Part shown: in pieces, positions 57,325-64,000 of the stretch | Numbering within the stretch: the stretch's first letter is position 1 | How the letters are laid out: the number at the start of each line of letters is the position of its first letter | Origin: Haberlea rhodopensis | Taxonomy: Eukaryota > Streptophyta > Magnoliopsida > Lamiales > Gesneriaceae | Direction: 5' to 3' | Length of the DNA stretch: 64,000 bases | Assembly (NCBI GenBank): GCA_907163345.1 | Contig: CAJQUN010000406.1 | Span: forward strand, 186,001 to 250,000 | Notes under the pieces: generated by a model | What the model saw: only the letters and a program-made list of their open reading frames with translations | The model's database searches: none | What the model was told of the DNA's origin: nothing | Program-made: the position numbers and the translations under genes

Positions 57325-58263
57325 TTTGGTCTTTGTGGCTGAGGGCCTGGAACATACTGATAGGAATTGGTAGCACATATTTATGCATGATAGTAGTTAG
57401 TGTTGTGTGGCACAACTATTTTGCTTATGTGCATTTATGATATGTGATCATAGTGGAACAATTATATGTCATGACACCTATGGAATCATAATATAATATG
57501 TTGATTATGATTGTGAGTTGTGGCACAGGGACAACCAAATGGAGCATTTTGAAATGCATGGGATACATGAAGCACTTTGTACTCATGATTTATGCATTTA
57601 CTCGTTATAATCATATTGTGGTGAATATGGATTATTATATGCTCATGGTTTGGGATTGTTACTGTAGGGACACTATGACATGAAGGGCTAAGGCCAGGGT
57701 TGAAAGACACAAACGGTAACCTTCATTTTATATACAACATGGATTATGCATTGTGGTTGTATATATATTGGAGTGATGATTTTAGTGCTTTGCCGCCAAA
57801 TGTTGAAGCGAGGGTGTTGCCGCATGTCGCATTTGAGCGAGGTGCATTAAAATAGACTCATTGTGGTTGTATATATTGGAGTGATGATTTTAATGCTTTG
57901 CCGCCAAATGTTGAAGCGAGGGTGTTGCCGCATGTCGCATTTGAGCGAGGTGCATTAAAATACACCCATGGTGATGTATATTGGGATATGGAATATGCAT
58001 TGTGTTGCAGGTATAGATGGAATGCTTGGTGAATATCCCATGAGTCGTTGTTATGGATGAGTGATGATTTTGAATGCTTTGCCGCTGTCACTTGATGTGA
58101 TGATAGAATACTTGCCGCTGTCATATCGTAGCGAGGAAAGAATATTTGCCGCCAAATGTTGAAGCGAGGATTTTGCCGCATGTCGCATTTGAGCAAGGTT
58201 ATTCTATGCCGCTGATATGTCGAAGCGAGGGGTATTAGTGCCGCGGTCATGACAAGCGAGGTG
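57325..58263 (+). repeat. N5 internal DNA: leader and degenerate repeat units
   Basis: No ORF is supported. It includes a 110-bp tandem duplication (57751-57860 and 57861-57967) containing ttgccgccaaatgttgaagc and gccgcatgtcgcatttgagcg, then further gccgct...agcga units to 58260. The part at 57490-57710 matches N3 at 35680-35880. Confidence 0.75.
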
Positions 58264-58448
58264 CATTAAAATACACTACCGTAACAAGACTAGGGATCCG
58301 CTATTCTATTGGCGATGGTTTATCCCACCGGGTATTCATAGCGATGCTTCATTCCGCTATTCTATTGGCGATTGTTTATGCCGCCGGATATTCATAGCGA
58401 TGCTTCATTCCGCTATTCTATTGGCGATGGTTTATGCCGCCGGGTATT

Positions 58449-60136
58449 TGACCGCTTTATTTTTAAACAAAAGATATTTCAAAGTGTAGTGTGAAGCGAT
58501 TCTACCGCAAGTGCACGGTTGTCAAGTTTTAGTATAGTTTAATTGAAAGTAAGGGTTGTCGAATCCACAGGGACTAACGTATAAGTACCAAATAAGATAA
58601 AAAAATTATATTTAGCCTACGATTAAAGAAGGTGATTAACTAAAGCAAACTTAAACTATGGAATGAAAATTAAACAAGAAACAATAAAATGAATGGTTCC
58701 GGATATGCAAAGGTAAGTTGCTCGAGAAATTTATCAAGCCCTTTGTTCAACTGTGTTATCTTTAATGATTCATTTGAATAAGCAAATTATCAACCAATTG
58801 ATTCTAAAGGTGAAAGGTTTTCGCTATTATTCAATACACTCTCTCGAGCTGTAAAGAAACTAATATCAAACTAGAATAAGTCACTCTCGTGCACCTATTT
58901 ACTAATTCAATATTGCATAAATTATCAAAACCTCGTTACTCTAAATCTCTTGATTCAAAGTTCTCACGTATGCGATATCATCTCTCGATCTCAATCTTGA
59001 ACATACTTCATGAATTAATAGAGCGTGTTACAACGTTATCTCTCGATCTCGATTATGACTCTCAGAATCAATCAAAGTTAGCTAGGCTTTGATCTTAACA
59101 GGCAATTAATTCATGAACAATAGACATCAATACACTCAAACACAATTGAATCAATATATCAAACACAATGATACTATTCTCAATAAAATAAACTAGAATT
59201 ATTTCAAATCAAATACAAAAGAAGTTTAATCGTCTCTCGACCTCAAAAACATCAATTGAAAATTAATATGAAATAGATCAGAGTCTAGAAATACGATAAT
59301 CAGCGGAATGAATCCGTGCGTAGCACCGAAATCTCTTCTCTTGCTCCTTCCTTGCACTCCGGAATTGAATGGCTTTGGCTCGGACGAAGAACCGGAAGAA
59401 CGGATCTCCTTGGCGGTGGCTAGGCGGCGGCTAGGGTTCTTCTTTTCGTCCTCCAATATTGTCTGATATGATGTCCCTTGAGATATGGAAGAGATCCCCC
59501 TTAAATCACCGAAAATCAATTCAAAAATGGAAGATAGGATTTTTCCGGATTTGCGTATCGATCGATCGAGATTTTCCATCGATCGATCGGTACACTGTTC
59601 ACTTCAGTCTTTGAAACTCACTGCCTCGCTCGATCGATCGAGAATAATTCTCGATCGATCGACTCTTCGATAAAATTGGCTCTGAAGTTTCTGTCTGGGT
59701 CGATCGATCGAGAATTATTTTTGATCGATCGAGACTTCGATTCATTTTCTGCTCAGCACACTGCCTGGCTCGATCGATCGAGAAATATTCTCGATCGATC
59801 GAGAATCCGAAAATCCAACTTCTTCATTTTGGTCTCTTTTTCGCATCGGTTTCGCCCGTTTTCTTCATTTTAGCTCATTTCTTCCACTTCCGACCTATTT
59901 TCCTGAAACAATCAAATATTCTCGATCGATCGAGAATCCGAAAATCCAACTTCTTCATTTTGGTCTCTTTTTCGCCTCGGTTCGCCCGTTTTCTTCATTT
60001 TAGCTCATTTCTTCCACTTCCGACTAATTTTCCTGAAACAATCAAATAAACACCAAAAAGCATAATATCATCCAGGGAAAAGTACGAAAAATGGGAAGAA
60101 ATTACAGATAAAAACACTCAAAATCTAAGCCTATCA
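58449..60136 (-). mobile_element. Solo LTR of an Athila-type subfamily
   Basis: 1688 bp, starting tgaccgctttattttt and ending aagcctatca on the plus strand, as in the Athila LTRs at 141 and 8662. It is flanked by the perfect duplication gtatt (58444-58448 and 60137-60141). It is clearly diverged from those LTRs. It carries its own CGATCGATCG pairs (59555-59810) and a tandem duplication of about 141 bp (59783-59923, repeated from 59924). No internal DNA remains. Confidence 0.93.
59555..59810. repeat. CGATCGATCG minisatellite in the solo Athila-type LTR
   Basis: Four pairs of CGATCGATCG or one-off forms lie at about 59557/59579, 59630/59652, 59700/59722 and 59770/59792. The period is about 70 bp, as in the full Athila-type element. 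A further copy lies in the duplicated segment near 59932. Confidence 0.88.
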
Positions 60137-60422
60137 GTATTCATAGCGATGGTTCATTCCGCTATTCTATTGGCGATGGTTTATGCCGCCGGGTATTCAT
60201 AGCTATGGTTCATTCTGCTATTCTATTGGCGATGATTTATGCCGTCAGGTATTCATAGCAATGGTTCATTCCGCTATTCTATTGGCCTTGGTTTATGCCG
60301 CCGGGTATTCATAGCGATGGTTCATTCCTCTATTCTATTGGCGATGGTTTATGCCGCCGGGTATTCATAGCGATGGTTTATTCCGCTATTCTATGGCAAT
60401 GGTTCATGCCGATGGATATTAT

Positions 60423-63290
60423 ATAGAGATGGTACATTCCGCTACATTTATGGCGATGGTTCATACCGCCGGGTATTATATAGCGATGGGTCATTCCGCT
60501 ACCTCTTGGGTGATGGTTCATACCTCCGTATATTCATAGCGAAGTTTTGTGCCGCTGACTCTATGGCAAGAAATCATGCCGCTGATTCTATAGCGATGAG
60601 TTATATCGCTGTGTACGTAGCACTGGATTATGCCGCCTACGAGCGATGGGTGCTGATTGCATGCCACTGTTGGACGATGGAGACAAGTATGCCGCTATCT
60701 TGTTAGCGATGAAGTATGGCATATTACTGTTTTATTAGCATTATTGTAGATGATATGCGTTGACATACATATACCATCATGTGTTTGACGATGAGGCTAT
60801 GGATGCCGTGTTTCGATATGTACCGTCACGAGTTGACGAAGTTATTTTGAATGTCATATGTTGATAGGTACCGTCACGAGATGACGATGACGTAGTGGAT
60901 GTCTATGTAGACACGTAGCGTCGTTTCTATGAATAATACATTTATGTATATGTATTTAGTCGTATGGTTTGAGTGCCAATGGTGAGCACATGGTAGTGTC
61001 TCGGTCACTAGTTGACGAGACCATTATGCCGAGCATCTTGCTCAATGAATTATTGGGTGTGCCGTACAGGAAGTGTACCCCAGCACATATGTGAAGTATA
61101 TATATTTTACGAGTAGTGGTACCTTGGGTATACTCGTTGGAATGGCTATGGCCATGTGACTGGTAATAGGAGTAGTTATTGAGGAAACTACTGCTTATAT
61201 CAATGTGACATGTGGGGATATGATTACACCACCCTTGAGGGTGTTGAATTAATCCTACGGGATTAGGATTGCTTTGTGGTTGAGCAAGGACACCGAGATG
61301 TCCTTTGTGCATTGGTATTAGAGAAATATTGGGTGATGACCCGCTACTCTAATGGATGTTACGGTATGGTGTACCGGGATGGAGCGTATGATACGTTGGT
61401 AGGCTTGGTATAAGCATATAGAGGCAGCGTTTTGCTAGCCAGGTATTGTAGCCATGTTATAGTGTGCTTGTTGTGGCAATTGTACTGCACGTTGGGACCG
61501 ATTTTGGTGAATTGTATGATGATACGATGAGGACTTGTGGTAGACTCTTGCAGTCTCTATGTGGCATGATGATTGAGGCAGGGAATACCTCACGGGAACG
61601 TTTATACGTCTATTGTTTTGCGGGACTTGTACTTGGACAGCTCAATTTTGTTGGTGGTACCAACACGAGTGTCAACAAGTCGTTGTTAGCTCTAGTTGAA
61701 CATCCTTGCATATGGAATGCAACGGGGGTCACAATTGGATTTGTGGGATATAGCTAGTGAGGTGGCGCTACTATATTGATTTTATCTCGTGGAGAGATTT
61801 GGATTGTACTGTCATGGAGACAGCTGGTATTGGTTGAGGGTTGATTGTGAATCAACCGGGGGAAGCCCTACTAGTGTTGGACTAGGTGATGGCTTCGTAC
61901 TTCCAGTGAGACGTTCGAGGAGACGTCTCCGGGGTAATGCTAGAGTTTGTGGAGTACTATGGCATTAGTACAGGGCATCGTTAGTTTGAGTATACATGGC
62001 GTATACAGGTTTCGATTTGGTAATAGTGGTTTGATGCACTATTCTGAACCAATTGCGTATTTTTGGTTCTGGAATATGTTTTGGGCATAAATATATCCAG
62101 TTTTTCCGAACGACGGTTCGAGGTTGGAGGGTCATGAGTCCTTGACGTTTTTCCTTGTGAGGAAGGTAGTATTTATCTAGCGATTGGGAATCTTTGGGAG
62201 ATTCAATGTGTCGTTTTCTGAGGTGTTGATGTTGGAATCACGCCATTGACCGTTTGTCTGTCAATCATCATTCTCTGCCAGGTGAGAATAGCTGGGGATT
62301 GACAGTTGATTTTGGGACTTTGGGTATGATTGGAGATACCCATGCCTATTGCGTTGAGTATGCATGTTGTGTAGGTACTTAGGCATGTATGTGTGTACGA
62401 ATGCCCGCGTTTCGGTACTTGTTGAGTATCGGATTAGTATGCTTGGTTTGGTGAATCTCTGTGAGAGATTGTGGCACCTTGAGATTGGTAATCTCGATGG
62501 CACGATGTATTCTGAGGAATAATCGTGAGGTCCGGTTGACTTCCCCTGAGGAGGGATTGTCGGGTTTGGGGACCATGGTAATTCTTGCTGGTCAATTCGA
62601 TAGCCTCCCTGTTTTAGGATTGTTGAATCTCAGGATGAACGAGGGATGACCAGGATTCAGATTTGTTTAGTGTCGTGATTGACACGTGTGGCGGGAATGC
62701 AATCGATTATTCTTGCATGTCCTTTCGAGAACGTGAGACCTTGTGGAGTCTCGATAGTGTGTTCGGACCGAGATATGATTTCTTGGAACACGCGGTTGTA
62801 GACATCTTTGGAGATGTGTTTCGTATTGATCGGGGTCATGTTGTGGCCCAACCTGTGTTGCAATGTGGTGCAACTATTCCTTCGATGGAGATGGATTTGG
62901 AGAGCGGAAGCCGGATGTGGTATAAGTACATTATAGTGTACTGGTGGTTTCCTTGGTAACGATGTGTGGTTAACATCATAGGCTAAATCACAAAGATATC
63001 ATCGAGGCGATATCTATTTTGGAATCACGAATGATTCATTTGATTTGCAGTTAGGGATGGCTGACTGCTTTTGAAATGGTTGGCAGAGCGGAATGCTGAC
63101 GTCTTTCTTTGAGTTGTGATGGTTTGAGAGGTTTACTCCATTCCAGATTTTGGTGTGAAGTCGCTGTCCTCGTGGTTGGAATGTCGTTCATGATATATTC
63201 ATGATTCGACGATGTAGATCCGTTTGGATTAAGTGGTTTCGGCAATACGTGGAGTACGCCGTGCAATTTCGGGGACGAAATTTTATTAGT
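60423..63290 (+). repeat. N5 internal DNA: CGCT/AGCG tail, CGTC/GACG repeats and conserved non-coding part
   Basis: 60423-60720 continues tagcgatgg...ccgct units. 60770-60910 has accgtcacgag...tgacg inverted repeats. 60950-63290 is collinear with N2 (17861-19380) and, inverted, with N6 and N7. The final sequence (gcaatttcggggacgaaatt) resembles the pol C-terminal end of related elements, but no pol domain is present. Short ORFs at 61464-61757 and 62663-62959 have no shared protein in the sister copies. Confidence 0.78.
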
Positions 63291-63300
63291 GGGGGATAAT
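63291..63300 (+). other. Purine tract of N5
   Basis: GGGGGATAAT immediately before the 3' LTR TGTGATAC, the family-wide arrangement. Confidence 0.8.
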
Positions 63301-64000
63301 TGTGATACCCGGGAATTATTGGTGTTAATCCCGGTGTGGTAATAATCCTTAATGGATTTTAATTGTGGCAATTGCGTATTAATTGCGGTTTTGGGACTCC
63401 CGGAGATTTTAAATCCAGCTTTTGGAGTCGTCGGATCCAAGGGATGAGATCGTATTCTCATCGTGGTGATAACCTTGGAATTTAGTTTTTGGTGGAATCT
63501 GGGGTCCGGAGTACTTTGTAATGGGGCTGATAATGGGAATTGAGGTTAGAGAGATGATTTTTTGAAAACAGATGATATTTAATGAATCATGATGTATTTG
63601 TGGAGGAGTCGGTATTTTGGAGCTATATATACCAAATAGACTCGGTATCCGTCATTATACGGAATCACTTCCCTCTCTCATCTCCCTCACGCCTCTCTCA
63701 CCCCAAACCCTTCCCTCTTCTCCTCTTGGAAGCAAAATCGTTGGGGGCTAGTCTTGGGAGCCCGATTTCTTGAAGAAAGGCTGGTAATCTTCTTTTCCTC
63801 ACCTTTAGCTTCGATTTGATTATAGTTTTGTGCTAAATGGTTGAGTTTTGGGTTGGATTTGTGATTTGGGGGTTTTGGTTAAAAATCTAAAATGTTGATT
63901 TTAGTGTTTTTATTGAGTTTAAATGGTGTATTGGTGGAGTTGAGGAAGTTAGGGGTGTTGGTTTTGAGTTTGGGTGTGAAAAACACCATTAAATCTTGAA
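63301..64000 (+). repeat. N5 3' LTR, truncated by the window end
   Basis: The first 700 bp. It is collinear with 37825-38508 with about 17 substitutions and an 8-bp difference near 63620. After 63972 it departs from the 5' LTR, where that copy enters its CGATCGATCG block. Confidence 0.87.

Larger units (their letters stand above)
58290..60422. repeat. 56-bp tandem array in N5, split by a solo LTR
   Basis: Units of 56 bp run ccgctattctattggcgatg, then gtttatgccgccgggtattc, then atagcgatggttcatt. About three lie at 58290-58448 and five at 60137-60422. The solo LTR 58449-60136 sits within a unit. Each unit is a dimer of the 27/28-bp monomers in N6 and N7, in inverted orientation. Confidence 0.88.
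37825..64000 (+). mobile_element. N5: plus-strand family-N element, interrupted by N6 and a solo LTR, running off the window
   Basis: The 5' LTR is in two pieces, 37825-38651 and 56075-57307. Then come a primer site, non-coding internal DNA (57308-63300, minus the solo LTR), a purine tract, and a 3' LTR from 63301 that leaves the window. The visible parts of the LTRs differ by roughly 2.5 percent by eye, so it is older than its inserts. No gag or pol was recognised. The 5' edge is blurred because it joins the N4 protease end with shared ccctggga-type text, so the left target duplication could not be seen. Confidence 0.82.

Overview
This window is plant nuclear DNA made almost entirely of LTR retrotransposons nested inside one another. 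No host protein gene, rRNA, tRNA gene or CRISPR array was recognised. The plant assignment rests on an Athila-type Ty3/gypsy element with a tRNA-Asp primer site, two kinds of Ty1/copia element, a chromovirus-like gag/protease remnant, and primer sites matching initiator-Met tRNA. The density and depth of nesting suggest heterochromatin such as pericentromeric DNA (inference). The species cannot be named from the sequence.

Layout, left to right. 1-16227: the 5' part of a minus-strand copia element (copia-1). An Athila-type element (141-10239) sits in its gag, and a 2.36-kb solo LTR (13148-15506) sits in its 5' LTR. 16228-17860: the leader, primer site and LTR of a second minus copia (copia-2), into which copia-1 jumped. 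17861-21506: internal part and 3' LTR of a plus-strand member (N2) of an LTR family called here family N. 21507-26512: a decayed SIRE/Maximus-like copia with RT/RNase H remains, a long broken extra ORF and an LTR-like end. 26513-35890: a family-N internal scrap split by a nearly complete, young plus-strand copia (copia-3, 26891-35565, TSD ttaaa). 35891-37824: LTR end, primer site and gag/protease of a chromovirus-like element (N4). 37825-64000: a plus-strand family-N element (N5). Its 5' LTR was split by minus-strand N6 (38652-56069, TSD taacc). The 5' LTR of N6 was in turn split by N7 (46629-55512, TSD ttgat). The N5 internal repeat array holds a solo Athila-type LTR (58449-60136, TSD gtatt).

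Family N is the most unusual content. Its members have LTRs of 2.1-2.5 kb, an iMet primer site, a purine tract, and 3.5-4.3 kb of internal DNA that is conserved between copies but lacks recognisable gag or pol. They look like non-autonomous, LARD-like elements mobilised in trans, perhaps by a chromovirus such as the N4 remnant. Their LTRs share a tandem double hairpin and a GTACG/CGTAC palindrome. Their internal DNA carries arrays of short CGCT...AGCG inverted repeats, expanded into 24-, 27- and 56-bp tandem units. Separately, paired CGATCGATCG palindromes with a period near 70 bp occur both in the Athila LTRs and in the otherwise unrelated N2 LTR.

Relative age from LTR pairs, counted by eye: N6, N7 and copia-3 show about 0.1-0.2 percent substitution, the Athila element about 1 percent, and the visible part of N5 about 2.5 percent. 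This order agrees with the nesting. None of the pol genes is intact. The Athila and copia-3 elements are nearly complete but carry frameshifts.
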